From Amoebidium appalachense (taxonomy: Eukaryota; Ichthyosporea): a stretch of DNA of 64,000 nt. The notes under the pieces are model-generated. The model was given only the letters and a program-made list of their open reading frames with translations, ran no database searches and was not told where the DNA came from. The stretch is taken from positions 7,130,001 to 7,194,000 of the forward strand of contig CAVNZM010000009.1 of assembly GCA_963693365.1 (NCBI GenBank). Direction: 5' to 3'. Positions 1 through 20,603 of this stretch are shown piece after piece; the stretch's first letter is position 1, and each line of letters opens with the position of its first letter. A program made the position numbers and the translations under genes.

Positions 1-375
1 GATGTGTCCCCAACAGATGCGTAAACCTGTAGTCCCCACGATGTAATCTCGCATACACAAACCCCTTCTCTGCAAGACAGTCAGGACCTGTACATTCGTG
101 GAACAAATAACTATCGGTCGCGGCGATCTCAAGACGGGACGCGATATAGACACCGCCGGTCAGAAAACGAAACCAGGTGTTTGGTTTCCATACCGTTTGT
201 AAGTTAAAGGGAATAACGGTTACTGGATAGCCAGCGTAGTGGTTGAAACCGTAGACTCCAGTTTTTTCCGTAATATTGCTCTTCCGACATTTGTGAATGC
301 CTGGTTGAAGACAATTACGTCCACGTCCCGGACGGCTTCGAGAAGAAGATCGGGAATCTGCCTGAGTCTCTCTTT
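1..375 (-). CDS. Exon 2 of the sphingomyelinase-like gene (continues beyond window)
   Basis: Acceptor CTACAG at 376-381, phase 0 entry. The reading frame is shared with exon 1 down to about 268 and moves to another frame below 262. The second frame stays open to position 1 and carries the strongest family motifs (TGGVYIASR, GTH). Confidence 0.65.
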
Positions 376-772
376 CTGTAGGGAGGCGAAACATGTCATG
401 TTAGACGGCGATGAATGGTTAGGGCTACATTGCACGAGTAATAAATATACCTCTGGCTATTGTTACCTCCTGTTGAGCCAATTATAGCACGTGTTTAAAC
501 CTTATTGGTATGTTTTGAGTGGACGGAAAGCCTGGGGCCAAAGCGCTGAGCTAAGTGTGTGCTAATATTAGTTAGTCGTGGATTTATTGTTGGTGTGTTA
601 GCGCTCCACTAACTAGCCTAAGGGTACAGTCAGTGCTTCGAGGAAAATGGTAGTTCCTACGAGAGAACCCAAGGGGCTTTCTCCTGGTACCAAACGGGAT
701 AAAATAAAAGAAGCTTCCTGCTTTTCTTCCCTACAAAAGTGTGTTTTCGAATCCATTTGCATGTGTACATGC

Positions 773-848
<76 letters not shown>

Positions 849-885
849 ATGTGCATGTGCATGTGTGTGTTTGTGTGTGTGTGTT

Positions 886-935
<50 letters not shown>

Positions 936-965
936 CTTGTGTGCTGTGCGGCACGCAGGTATCAT

Positions 966-996
<31 letters not shown>

Positions 997-1218
997 TTTT
1001 CCCTCTGTTTCCGGCAACCACGGGGGTGTGTGTGATTATATGTAAACGCCTGTGCATTGCATTGCATGCACGTGGGCCGTGTGCATGTGCATGTGTTCGC
1101 GCATGCGGTGCGCGCGTGCGTGCGTGCGTGCGTGCGCGTGTGTGTACGTTTGTAGGTGCATATATGGGGTCTTTGTATAGGACGTCGACTTTCGTTTTAA
1201 AAGGTTTTTTATTGTTTT

Positions 1219-1275
<57 letters not shown>

Positions 1276-1841
1276 CCAGGAGGGGAGAGGGGAGGAGGAT
1301 AATGCAAGTTAGCTGCATTAGCATCAGTAGGGTCAATAGCGGGCAGCTTTTGGCACCACTAATTGTTTCACACACTCGGGGTTCGGATTTTCAACCAAAA
1401 GGGAACAGTGAATAGTGACAAATAGCGAATTTTGTTTTAAGTCGAGTAAATATTAACAACACTACTTTAGCAAAGGACAGAGAAACTTGAAAAACGGAAC
1501 CGGAAAACAAGCAACTGGACAAAAATAAATGTAATCGGGCGTGCAATTGCGCCACGCACCTGCCCGTCGTGTGTGACGGTGTATGGACGGCCAAAGACGT
1601 TGTAGGAGATGATGTTGATGCACGGACGGGAGGACCTCACACTCCGTTCTTTAACTGACTTGTTTTCGTTTTGGTGTGATTTAGTTACAGTGGATTGTTG
1701 TTGCACTGCTTTACCATCAGAAAAAGTCGGTAGGGAGTTGTAGATTTCTGGTGTTTCTTGTTGTGACTGTTGTGACCAAGGGACAGCAAATGTCAACGTG
1801 ACACTCGCTGCCAAAAAAACAAACACACTCAGTGTCTTCAT
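1..1841 (-). CDS. Secreted sphingomyelinase C-like phosphodiesterase (EEP fold), partial, frame-broken
   Basis: Exon 1 (1560-1841) starts with ATG and a typical signal peptide (charged Lys, then a hydrophobic run ending near Phe-Ala-Val), a roughly 50-residue pro-region, and the first EEP-fold motif (ISYNVFGRPY, catalytic-site Asn). It ends HDGQ at donor CAG-GTGCGT in phase 0. Exon 2 starts after CTACAG at 375 with KERLRQIP, continues through DVDVIVFNQAF, and runs off the window start in a TGG-VYIASR, CTGPDC, KGFVYARL, LLGTH series characteristic of neutral/bacterial-type sphingomyelinase C. The family hydrolyses sphingomyelin to ceramide and phosphocholine, Mg-dependently, here presumably extracellularly. 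Two oddities: the metal-binding Glu expected in the (N/Q)E motif is Gln, and the frame changes by one base in a 6-T run (262-267, plus strand), so the C-terminal half lies in another frame. Family assignment is firm; activity is not. Confidence 0.75.
772..1273. repeat. Intron 1 simple repeats: (TG)n, poly-C, (GC/TG)n, poly-G
   Basis: Between the two sphingomyelinase exons lie (TG)n with TTTG and CATG interruptions (772-945), a roughly 30-bp poly-C run (966-996), an alternating purine-pyrimidine GC/TG block (1080-1145, potential Z-DNA) and a poly-G run of about 45 bp (1229-1273) directly after a T tract. Confidence 0.9.
1560..1841 (-). CDS. Exon 1 of the sphingomyelinase-like gene
   Basis: 282 nt, 94 codons, phase 0 at the donor. 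Encodes the signal peptide, pro-region and first catalytic strand. The start is the ATG that places the hydrophobic signal at the N-terminus. Confidence 0.72.
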
Positions 1842-2777
1842 CTTCGCTTTGTGTTAGTACCGTGAAAAAGCTCTTAGACTGGGCGGATGTTCAAAGACCA
1901 AAAAATTTCGGAGGAGGTAAGAAGAATATGTATTTTTTTGGGTAAAAATTAGATGGTTCATAAGGCCTCTTCCCTCCCAATAAATTAAGAATAAAAATAA
2001 AAAAACAACAACAAGGCCTTCGAAAGGTACGCGAGGCTTAGTAGTACAACTTCAGCACTCCGCACCGGATAATTTCGTCTGGTGCATAGCAGAGACTCGA
2101 TTCAAGCCAACAAGTATGCAAGTGTGTTTCTAAATATGAAAAATAAAAATCAACAGGCCTAGGAACACATGTGTTTTGGAGACCGTCTCAGGCACGGATA
2201 AGTGCACTTGAAGTGACAGATCTAGAGTGTTTCCGAGGTCGTCGGGTGGAATTACATTCAGATATAACTTTGCCTATATCTATTATCGCTAGCTAGCTAT
2301 GCGTGCAACAAAACGACACAAACCAAATGTTAAATGGTTAAGAAATGGCGCTACATGCCAATAATCCTTCCCTCCTTTTTTTACTAGATTTGACGTGGCA
2401 CGCTGCAGTACGTATACATCCCGGTACGCAGAAGTGATCATCACAAAGCTCGGCTCCCCAATTGCAAGCTATGGCCAAGTTCACCAGGGTCACCAGCAAC
2501 ATATGTTTAATATTAGGACTACTATGCAGGGTTACACAACATAAGGGGAGGTCAAGCCATCCATCTATTACCATCATTACACACACACCGTGGCACTGAG
2601 ACAGACCCTTTGAACGTGGCTATGTACATATATATGTGTTGCTGCAAATCGATACATCCACACGGGGAAAAAAAGAAAAGAGATAAAAAGGAAAATTGCC
2701 CAAACGAAAATTAAAAAAGAAAGAAAAAGACGGGTATAGAAGGGGGGGGGGGGGGGGGGGGGGGGGAGGGGAGGGGG

Positions 2778-2812
<35 letters not shown>

Positions 2813-3051
2813 GGGGGAGGGGAAAGGGGTCAAACAGTACTAGTTCTAATATTAGGTGCACCTCTTCAATGCAGTACAAAAGAAATCAAAAGCACAAAGT
2901 TGCAAACAATTAACATAAATAAAAAGCCAATCAAAGCAATGCTGAAGTAAAGCCAAAGCTTTGGGCACCTCTAACACTTAAAATTTCTTTAACAAAACAC
3001 CTGTCCCCATTAAAACCACCACTAAGGCCAACTTCATGCACCTAAGCAACC
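1842..3051. other. Intergenic region between sphingomyelinase-like and SDR genes
   Basis: No supported gene. The only structure is an interrupted poly-G tract at 2742-2821. The two flanking minus-strand genes are arranged head to tail, so it should hold the SDR 3' end and the sphingomyelinase-like promoter; I see no clear TATA box. Confidence 0.5.
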
Positions 3052-11317
<8,266 letters not shown>

Positions 11318-11362
11318 TGTGCCTGATGCTGTGTGTGTGCAGGGGGAAAGAAATGTGCGTGT

Positions 11363-11393
<31 letters not shown>

Positions 11394-12350
11394 GTTGGAG
11401 AAGGGGGTGGGAAGGGGTGAGGGGGATGTGTACGTGTGTGTACGTGTTTGTGTGTGTGCATGTGTGCATGTGTGTTTGCCGTGTGCGTGTGCATGTGTGT
11501 GCGTGTGCGTGTGCGTGCGCGTGCTCGTGCTCGTGTGTGTGTGTGTGTGTGTGTGTGTTTGTGCGCGCGCGCGCACGCGCACGCGCATATTTTGTCTTTT
11601 CTTTTCCTTTTTTTTTTTTTTTTTGGAGGGGGGGGGGGGGGGGGGGGAGGGGGGGAGGGGGGGAGGTGTCAGAGGAAGAAAAGGAGGGATAAACAGGGAG
11701 AACATGCTAGGGTGTGAAGACGTGGCGCAGTCATGAGAAGAGAGGGCCGAGAATGAGGGCAGGGAAGAGAAAAAGTTGAGGAAAGGGTGGGGGGTGTTCA
11801 GGTGGCAGGGACGAGAGAGGAAGTATCGGGTGAGAGGGGGGTAAAAAGAAAGGCAGTGGAAGCCTTAAGCGCAAGGGCAGGTAGTGTAGATACTAACGTT
11901 TTCTTCTTGTTGTTCTTCTTTTTTTTTTTCCAGGGGAGGGGGGGGGGGGGGGGGAAGGGGAAGGGGGAGGAGGGGGAAGGGACGGATGGGAGAGTGGGTT
12001 AGGGGGGTGAGGCGGTGGGGGGGAAGGGGGGGGGGGGGGGGCTGAAGAGGAAAATAGGTGAAAAATCTGTGGGGGTCATAGAGTCGAGGGAAGGGGAGGA
12101 AGGCCGCCTACGAGAAGAACACGATAATGGTTATTGGACGGAGAACAAGAGCAAGAAAACAAGAATGATGGAAAAGAGAGGGGAGCATGAAAAACTCGGG
12201 AAACAAGAGTCAGTAGATCTTGCGGCCAGAAGCAGAGAGAGTTTTTTTCTTTTTTGAGGGGGGGGGAGGGGGTGGGGGGAGGGGGTTGGACTGTTTGGGG
12301 GGGAGGGGAAAGGGGCGGGGAGAGGGGGGGAGAGGGGTTGCCATGCACGA
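11318..12350. repeat. G-rich upstream flank of the SDR gene
   Basis: No gene supported. (TG)n/G 11357-11393, TG/CG block 11430-11590, T tract then G-rich 11609-11665, G-rich 11935-12050 and 12255-12340. Any SDR promoter or 5' untranslated exon must lie here; I see no clear TATA box. Confidence 0.75.
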
Positions 12351-12989
12351 GTAGCTGCCTTTTATATGAACAGGACATGGACGAGTCTAGACGTGCAATT
12401 TAAGTGTACCATGCAGTTTTTGATCCGAAGATCAGGCCTCACTATCGAATTGCCGAAGCGAAATAAGAGGCGTAGGCAGCTAGGGCTTAGACTAGTGCAA
12501 CATGCATGTAGCGGATCTGCAGGTCTACTGAAACAATCCCAAACAACCACGCATATGTGCAGGCTTGCGCAGACTCTTTTGCATCGTATTATCAACCACA
12601 CACAAACGGGCATCGATGCGTCCTAGATGGGCAAACACGCACGCACATACATGCACACACACACGCGCGCGCGCACACACCCACCCACCCACCCACCCAC
12701 CCCTTACACGCACACTCGTACACACACACACACATGCACACGCACGCTAGCTGGCGCACACATCCCACACACCACCAGGAGTTCAACCGAAGAGGCATTT
12801 TCTCGCCATCATGCACTATGCAGGTTTAAAGTGAATAAGAAAGAAAACTCAGGGGAAGCGCACTCAATTTCTTGGAATGAATAGCACAAAAACCCATAAG
12901 TTCTTTTCGAACACAAGCTGGCAAACCTTCAGATCTACAAACCAACCACAAAAGAAAGTCTACATGTTGTATAGGCTAAACACACACGC

Positions 12990-13247
12990 ACCTGTGGTAG
13001 CTTCCGTCATCCTCGCGCACAAATCAGCTAAGTCGTTAACAAGAATAGATATTTCCTTTGGCACCCTACGTTTTGACAAAGGAAACAAGCTCTGCACCCC
13101 ACTTTTTTTTCTTCTTTTTTCTCGTTGAGTTAGTTTCTTGTTCAAGAGTCGCTCTGGCCTCTCCGGCCCCGAGTTTTCAGAACTGAGCTCGTTTGAAATC
13201 TTGATGCCGGGGCGTGCCTGTCTGTGCGGTGGTGACACATGGGCCAA
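12990..13247 (-). CDS. Hypothetical basic exon
   Basis: Open frame with a Lys/Arg-rich middle and a more helical end (ISILVNDLADLCARMTEATT) stopping at a good donor, CACAG-GTGCGT. No family recognised. The surrounding DNA is not simple repeat, unlike most of the region, but no second exon was found. Could be chance. Confidence 0.22.
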
Positions 13248-13815
13248 TCGAAACCATCACAAATCATGAATGTGAAATGGGCGATCACGTAACCGGAGCC
13301 TGATGATTTTTTCATCGACCTTTTTTTCCCCCCGTTTCCTCATTTCTTCCCTTAGCTTTTTTGCCAACGTGCTTATGTGTATCTGTGCGTGCACGTGTAT
13401 GTATGAGCGCGTGTGTACATACATGCATAAGTATGCACACGCTTGTGCGAGTGCGGAACACATGTGTACTGAGCTTGTGTAGTAGTACTGGCGTGTGTGG
13501 GTACGTACTCAAATTGAATGCGTACCCTTGCCTTGTCACAGTGTGTGTGTGTTTCTTGGGGGGGCCCAGGGGTTGGGGTTATAAGCGAGTGCTTGTGTGT
13601 ATGTGCGAGTATTTTTTTTTAGCGCTAAGTTGTGTGTTTGTTGCACGTGTGTGTATGTTTATTAAAGTATGTCGTTCTAGCTAGATCAGCAGGGATGCGT
13701 TGTGTGTGTCCACAGTGGTCGTGCATGGTGTGTACACATGCCTGTGTACCAAGGCCTCCTGAGTGAGTGCTTATTTTGGAGGCCCGGGGTTGTGCACATG
13801 CATTTGTGAGTTTGC

Positions 13816-14285
<470 letters not shown>

Positions 14286-14399
14286 ATGGAGGGAGGGAGA
14301 AAAAGAAAGAGAGAGAGTGTGTGTGTGTGCGTGTGTTTGTATAGAGGTCTGGGGGGCCGGGTCGGGATGGGGGGCTATCATACCGTGAGTGTAGGGGGT

Positions 14400-14695
14400 C
14401 TGGGGCAGGGGGAGGTGTGTGTGTGGGGGGGGGGGGGGGGGGGGGGGGGGGAGGAGGAGGGGAGGGAAAGCGGGCTAGTGCGGTGGGAGGAAGCTTAAGG
14501 GTAAAAGAGACTGGAAAACTTGAAGCTCGATGGCCGGGGGGGAAGGGGGAGGGGGAGGGGGGGGGGGAGGAGGGGGAGGGGGTGAGGGGAGGGGGAGGGG
14601 GCAGGGGGAGGGGAGGGGGGGGGGGGGCACGGGGGGAGGCGTGGCGGGGCGGGGGGAGGGGAGGGGGGGGGGGGGGGGGGGGGGGAGAGAGAGAG
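14400..14695. repeat. G-rich block
   Basis: G runs 14425-14450 and 14666-14685 joined by GGGGGA-type repeats. Confidence 0.9.
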
Positions 14696-14829
14696 AAGAG
14701 AGAAATGGAGAAGGCCCGTCGATTGGTTTTGTGGAAATCAGGTCGACCAACCCACGAATTATTGTTAGTTATGAGAACATGTATGGTCAACGGATGGGCC
14801 GAACTCCAACGGTGCGCATAACATGAAGT

Positions 14830-15186
14830 AGAAGAAAGGACATTTCAAAGTTGAACCGGTGCATGTGGCTAGTGGTAGAGCTAGTCAGATAAAGCTTTAA
14901 ACTTTACTTACTTCAGCTGTGTACCAGTAAAACAAATGCTACTCAGTCGCGGTATCAACCCAACCTGAAACACGTGCATGCGCGTGCAAGCTAACCAACC
15001 CCCCCCCCCCTCCCCCCCCCCCAATCTCTCCCCTTCTTTCCTATTACGGCCCGGCCTCCAGAAGCTGTACAAGTAAGTCCATTAGTAAAAATTAGTAGAA
15101 CAGGCCTCATCACATTACATATTGGTATCCTGTCTTGCAAGCAAAGCTACATCCATGCATACCAAATGACGCAAAATGTACCGAAT

Positions 15187-15254
<68 letters not shown>

Positions 15255-15699
15255 TGCGTGCGTGTGCGCCCGCGCGTATGTGTGTGTGTGAGTGCGCGCG
15301 CGCGCGCGTGTGCAACATGTACACCGGGGTATGTGTGTATAGTTCGACGTAACTGAGTTTCCCACAATTGTTTTTCTTTCACCAACTATGCATTAGGTAT
15401 ACAGGTCCAATATGTTTCTACCGTACGGGTTCAGTCTCATTCTGGATATAGGTATATCTGTAGTACAAAAGATTCGAGAATTCAGGTATTGTGATTTCTA
15501 CTGCGTAGTATTACCTAAGGAGCCACCCTTATCACAGTATGTCAACGTAAACCAAGACCTTGTATAGAGCCAACGTTCTAAGAAACCAATTCCTGTGAAA
15601 TCAATAACAAGGCCTTACTCAGGCGACATCAACATCCATCCACTCATACACTATACTTATGTGAACATATGTCAACACAACTTATTATATAATATTATG
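14830..15699. other. Non-coding flank downstream of BTB/T1 gene 1
   Basis: Ordinary sequence with short C runs (14999-15022) and a (TG)n tract 15191-15253 followed by alternating CG/TG (15255-15310). No supported gene. Confidence 0.5.
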
Positions 15700-17161
15700 T
15701 TATTCGGCATGCCGCAGATTTCGTCCATTTTTTGTCTGAGGGGACCAGATTTTCACCCCGGCCGGCCATCCGCACCGATAGCCGCAATGTTTGTACCCGC
15801 CTGGTCGTAGCGCACGCTTCGAGTAGGCGCCCACCAGTCCATATCGCCAATCGCAACGTAACACATTCTGCCACCTCCACCGTGTTTGCTTTAAACACCA
15901 ACAGATACATCGCAAACCCGGACCTGGTGTATCTCGCAACAACGTCGCCGCCGAACCACACGAGCCGATCTGTTTTGAACGCACGTAATGAGTCCCTGAG
16001 GGAGAGGCGGGGAACGTCAAGGCGTTGTGGAGCAATTATTTGTCTCCCATTCACATCCCACACACCCATCCATGTTGTTTCATCTTTGTTGGTTCCAGGG
16101 TGCTCGGAAGGTCCGTCCCATAACGCCCGTATCGTCCCGTCTTTCATGCAGGCTGTGAAATTTCTCATTGACATCTCATCACCGCCCTCTACACCCTCAC
16201 ATTCAATGAAGCTGCCCGTTGCCGCACCTCCAGTCCACAAAAACCGTCGTTGCATAGAAGAAACGTGCCGGGAATTTCGGTTGGAACAAGGGCTGCACTG
16301 TCTGGATTGAATATGATGTCTTCATCGAAATCCTCCAGTTGCTTTAGCCACAATTGATAACCGGTTCGAACATCATGACAAACCATAAACCAATCGCCCT
16401 CATGATAATTCTTCCAACACGTGACCAGAAAACAGCGGTCCATCAAAAGACAATCATCAAGAATGAGTGCACCATGCGGGGGCTTTTTGATAATGCACAG
16501 CGGTCTCAACAATGACCCATCTTTGCCGTCGTAAATCAGCACCCCCAGCTTGCCATCTTCCTTAGACATGGCCGCCACGTAAACGCCACACAGCATATAA
16601 AGGCTCAATTCTCCGTAAGTGGCGTCGAATCGCTGAAAAGACGCCACTTTCCCGCCCGTATACACATCCCACAACTCAAGTTTTTCGTTGTTCGCTTTCC
16701 ACAACTGAGTAAACACTAGACTGGATGAAACAGCAACATGAAGGTCTGGATCGTTCATTGGGGGCCCGTCCAGTACCACACACCCTAGATCGTGACGCAT
16801 AACATCAATCACATCATCTGTGTTTCCTTCTGCCCATGGCAGTGAGAAAAAGTCAAACTCCATCCGAATGCGCTCCACCAAATTTTCGTCCGGCGGGAGG
16901 AATGGCCCCTGTCCCCCGTTGCGAAGGTAGTCGAGGACGTATTCGAACAACACAGGGGAGCGATCAATGAAGACGGTGCCGTCGGGGCGTGCTTTGATGG
17001 TGTGGCGGCCGCTGAACCAGGCGGCCAGCATGAAGCCGGGCACTGCGCACAGCGTCTGCCTTGTGATGGCGTAGTGGCGGCCCCCCACGTCCAGCACAAT
17101 GCGGTCGTCACCCTGTGCCTCGAGTGCACGCACAAACTCGCATTCCACAAAAAACCGTTGC
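15700..17161 (-). pseudogene. BTB/T1 (KCTD-like) protein with C-terminal propeller-like region, copy 1; frame-broken
   Basis: A large exon starts after CTCTCAG at 17162 (phase 2 entry) and reads FFVECEFVRALE, then a T1/BTB tetramerisation domain: RIVLDVGGRHYAITRQTL, FIDRSPVLFEYVLDYLRNGG, EFDFFSLPW. About 330 residues follow with regularly spaced Trp/Asp strands (KLELWDVYTGG, WMGVWDVNG, DGR...VKIW) suggesting a beta-propeller or PQQ/WD-like repeat. T1-BTB proteins usually oligomerise and act as Cullin-3 adaptors or channel subunits; which applies is unknown. Against copy 2 (25061-26536) the frame breaks three times: in an A5 run at 16239-16243, near 15838-15845 and near 15757-15766. An upstream 45-nt exon at 18513-18557 has matching phase and good splice sites but is speculative. 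Either a pseudogene or consensus indel errors. Confidence 0.7.
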
Positions 17162-17340
17162 CTGAGAGAAGAATTGGTCAGCCTCAAGTGTAATATTTGT
17201 ATGTGCTCGTAAGCCGCCCCATGCCATGCGAAATATGCAAGTGCTGAACTGTACAAACTCCATAATGATAAGTATCTTATTACACAGACCCATATACAGT
17301 GTGAAACACAGGCGAGCATTGGCGAGTCATCACCTTCAGC

Positions 17341-17430
17341 GGGCCCGCCCGCCCGCCCGCCCCGCCCGCCCGCCCGCCCCGCACGCCCGCCCGCCCGCCC
17401 GCCCGCCCGCCCGCCCGCACACACGCACGC
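17341..17430. repeat. (CCCG)n repeat
   Basis: About 80 bp of (CCCG)n with slips, then ACGC-type units, 180 bp upstream of the BTB exon in its intron or promoter. Confidence 0.92.
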
Positions 17431-17739
17431 ACGCACCGCAACCCGTCCTTTCCCTCTGCGATGTCTCCAATACCTTTGTGTTCCCTCTAAGACTTACAGT
17501 GCGGCCATTTTCCACTACCACCCATCCCAAATATAAATCATTTGTCACGTTAATGGGTTGCCGAACACGCACACATTTACAGAAGTACACACACGGAGCA
17601 TACTGTGACAGATCCGTGCACACGTGGCACAGGCCAACAGGTATATATATGCCTGCAGCCTAACAGCCCAACACCAACCCATACATGCACACACGTGCAC
17701 ACACACTTGCACATACACACAACTTGAACGCGCATACTC

Positions 17740-17808
17740 ATATCCCCCCCCCCCCCCCCTCCCCCTCTCCCCCCCATGCCATGCCCCTTCCTTTCTACCA
17801 ACACACAG

Positions 17809-17881
<73 letters not shown>

Positions 17882-17970
17882 GTCACACACACATACATGA
17901 ACCCACCCACCCACCCACATCTTCACCGCACACGAATACGCATGCACGGGAACATGCACACGCATGTGCA

Positions 17971-18006
<36 letters not shown>

Positions 18007-18045
18007 CCCCTCTCCCCCACCACCACCACCACCACCACACACATA
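17740..18045. repeat. Poly-C, (CA)n, poly-C and (CCA)n
   Basis: C-rich 17743-17772, (CA)n 17812-17879, (CCCA)n 17900-17917, C run 17976-18005, (CCA)n 18018-18036. Confidence 0.9.
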
Positions 18046-18059
18046 TACACACACACAAA

Positions 18060-19300
18060 AAGAAACGGAAGCACATATGTGCATGAAGGCATCATATAGG
18101 AAGTATGATAAGAAAATCTTGTAGTGTACTCACAAGCCCAGATATCCGCCTACCAACATGCACACGTGTCCAAACACGCACACCCACATTTTTGCATAGG
18201 CAGATAGTGCGAAAGCACACTGTCAGCAGATGCACACTCACGAACACGTACACACATCCACATACGTTTATGTACACACTCCCGCACGTACGTGTAAGAG
18301 CACGAGCAGGCAGGAAGGCAGGCACGAAGGAACTCAGAAGAGCAGAGTAGCAACATACTATTCCTAATATGTGCAAGTGGTTGAAAGCGGCACATAGAAA
18401 ACACAAGCACACAGGCGCGGCTGGGTTCATGTCACATCCACGCAATGCAAAGCCAATCTCCGCACACCCTGACAACCACATGCACTCCACACACTCAAAA
18501 TCTACAATCTACCTGCACTTTGTGGGCCATCTTATGGACAAACGTCCGCTAACCGTGCTGAAGGTATGTACGCACAGGCTGGCAAACACGTTACGTGGCA
18601 GGCATTGAACCGTGTTTGCAATCATGACCAAAGTGCGGACATGCATCTTCATCGACACATAGAACACACACAGATGCAGCCCGCTTTCCCGCAGACATGA
18701 GTGAGACTCTACGTAACCAAACGGGCCACTGTGAAAATGTTTTACTCTGATTCGATTGAAGATACAAATACAGTACGTTTTATTTCGGCAACGGCATTAG
18801 AGTATTTTAACGCCTGGTTTGGCCCCACTATTAGTAGAGATTTCTAAATCAGTCAGTCTTCTTCGGATGCATGAGCACCGCCATTTCAAAAAGCTCACAT
18901 GCAGAGAGTCACAATTATAAAACAGAGAAAATTGAAAAGTAAAAAAAAAAATATCAACACGAAAAACACAATTTGTTACAGTAGGCTTCTCATTGCCTGC
19001 AACAGTATGTCAAGATTTTGAACTTGCATGTACTGATGTGCTTTCATTGCACCTCAAATATAAATTTCAACAACTACATCGAAGACGTTGCCAGTGTTTA
19101 TTATCACAGACTAGTAGGCACACGTACCAGGCGTGTGTTCAGAAGGCACGTGGCGTACAAAACAAAACTGATATCATCTCGCGGCCACAGTAAGTGACAT
19201 TACATTACTGAAAAGCAGTTCTTCGCATCCCCCTTCTCAGCTATAATGCTGCTGTGGTTCGAAACCTTGGAGCTCCGAATGCAGGCCGCACCCGCTGTCA
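18060..19300. other. Low-repeat region without a firm gene
   Basis: Ordinary sequence with CA-rich patches. The segment 18513-18557 is flanked by AG and GT on the minus strand and could be a small exon of the BTB/T1 gene; nothing else is supported. Confidence 0.4.
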
Positions 19301-19304
19301 CCTC

Positions 19305-19487
19305 TTAGGCAGGTGTAGGTGTCGGTGTATCAGTGGTGGTATCATTCCTCATAGCTCTTTGCATTGACCCCGAATGGAAAATCGGGGCCCTGCGTTCACG
19401 GTCAGGAACGGTTGCCGCATCGCCGAAGGAGAGGAAGAGAATACAGAGAGCAATGGCAAGGGCAAGGAAGGAAAGTGTCCGCGCCAT
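19305..19487 (-). CDS. Small secreted peptide precursor
   Basis: 60 codons from ATG at 19485-19487 to TAA at 19305-19307. The first 24 or so residues (MARTLSFLALAIALCILFLS) are a clear signal peptide ending Gly-Asp-Ala-Ala. The remaining roughly 36 residues contain RERR, a possible dibasic processing site, then a Ser/Met/Arg segment and a Thr/Pro-rich tail with possible O-glycosylation. No cysteines and no family recognised. A TATATAA box lies at 19527-19534, about 40 bases upstream, which supports this Met over an in-frame ATG farther upstream that overlaps the putative start site. The gene could also be a first exon, but the in-frame stop makes a single-exon peptide the simplest reading. 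Confidence 0.55.
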   Translation of the reverse strand: MARTLSFLALAIALCILFLSFGDAATVPDRERRAPIFHSGSMQRAMRNDTTTDTPTPTPA

Positions 19488-19526
19488 GGTGATGTTTTCG
19501 AATTCGGTTTTCCTTCCACACACACG

Positions 19527-19534
19527 TTATATAA
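19527..19534 (-). promoter_or_regulatory. TATA box of the secreted peptide gene
   Basis: TATATAA on the minus strand, about 40 bases upstream of the chosen ATG. Confidence 0.4.
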
Positions 19535-19599
19535 TGGTTTCACTGGAGTGGGGTGTTCAATTAAGTGGTTCACTGAAACAGAATGGTTGAAAACTTTCG

Positions 19600-20329
19600 T
19601 CACAACTCTTTTGTGCTGTCTTGTGTTCTTGCACTGAGTGGCCGAGTGGGTCGGCCATGCGGACTTTTGCCATGGTTTCTGCCCAGACCGTGCAACCAAT
19701 TAAAATGATTCGGTTCAGCCAATCCCAAATCAGAAAACCACATACACTATATATGGTTTTTGGGTAAAGCTAAAAATTGATGAATCTTATCAGTGGCTCG
19801 TCAGAAAGCCAATTGGGAGCGGCCATTTTTATCAGGGACCATGGCGGCATGGCCCATTTCACAGCAGTTAGCGGCCACTTTTGTTCGGTGTCTTAGGTTG
19901 TTAGTCCTATAGACACATGATATAGTGATATATAAAATGTCTGCTTCAGCACGTGTAGATGGGCACACCTGACGTCTATAACAAGCTTTAATGGTCTCTA
20001 TAAACTAAAAAAACTACTGCTGAGAAGATAGCCACGTGCACTGTGTGGATGCACATACATGCACATCTGTTGCACGTGCATGACCAGCTTGCATCGGACC
20101 CGGCCTCACCAGACTGATGTAGCAGACATTGGAGATGAAAGAAGCGTTCAAATAGAGAAAAAAACACTGCAGGTTTTAGAAAAAATATGATGGGAGCGAA
20201 GGGAGAAGAATGTAGGGAGAGAAATTTAAACAGGGGAGGTTTGCACTGCACGTGGGCGTGGGCCCTCGGGATCCTTCCACCGTCATGCTAGTTTAAAATT
20301 TTCGAATTCCGGCCACTGATATTCTTTTT
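19600..20329. other. Region without a supported gene
   Basis: Ordinary AT/GC-balanced sequence. Nothing recognised on either strand. Confidence 0.4.
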
Positions 20330-20457
20330 GTAGACGCCCACCCTAACACGTACTGACGTGTTGCCGCACGTGCGACGTTTTTACATCTACTCAGGCGGCT
20401 AACACGTACTGACGTGTTGCCGCACGTGCGACGTTTTTACATCTACTCAGGCGGCTT

Positions 20458-20492
<35 letters not shown>

Positions 20493-20564
20493 AGACACCG
20501 CCTCAGTAGCTAACACGTACTGACGTGTTGCCGCACGTGCGACGTTTTAACATCTACTTAGGCG

Positions 20565-20603
<39 letters not shown>

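Noticed and set aside
739-1045. Long Cys-Val, Thr-His, Gly or Pro homopolymer-like open frames at many loci
   Set aside because: They are translations of (TG)n, (CA)n, poly-G and poly-C tracts in all frames; no codon structure or conserved neighbour.
17341-17430. (CCCG)n as coding N-terminus of the BTB protein
   Set aside because: A proper acceptor at 17162 in the same place as in copy 2 shows this is intron or promoter.
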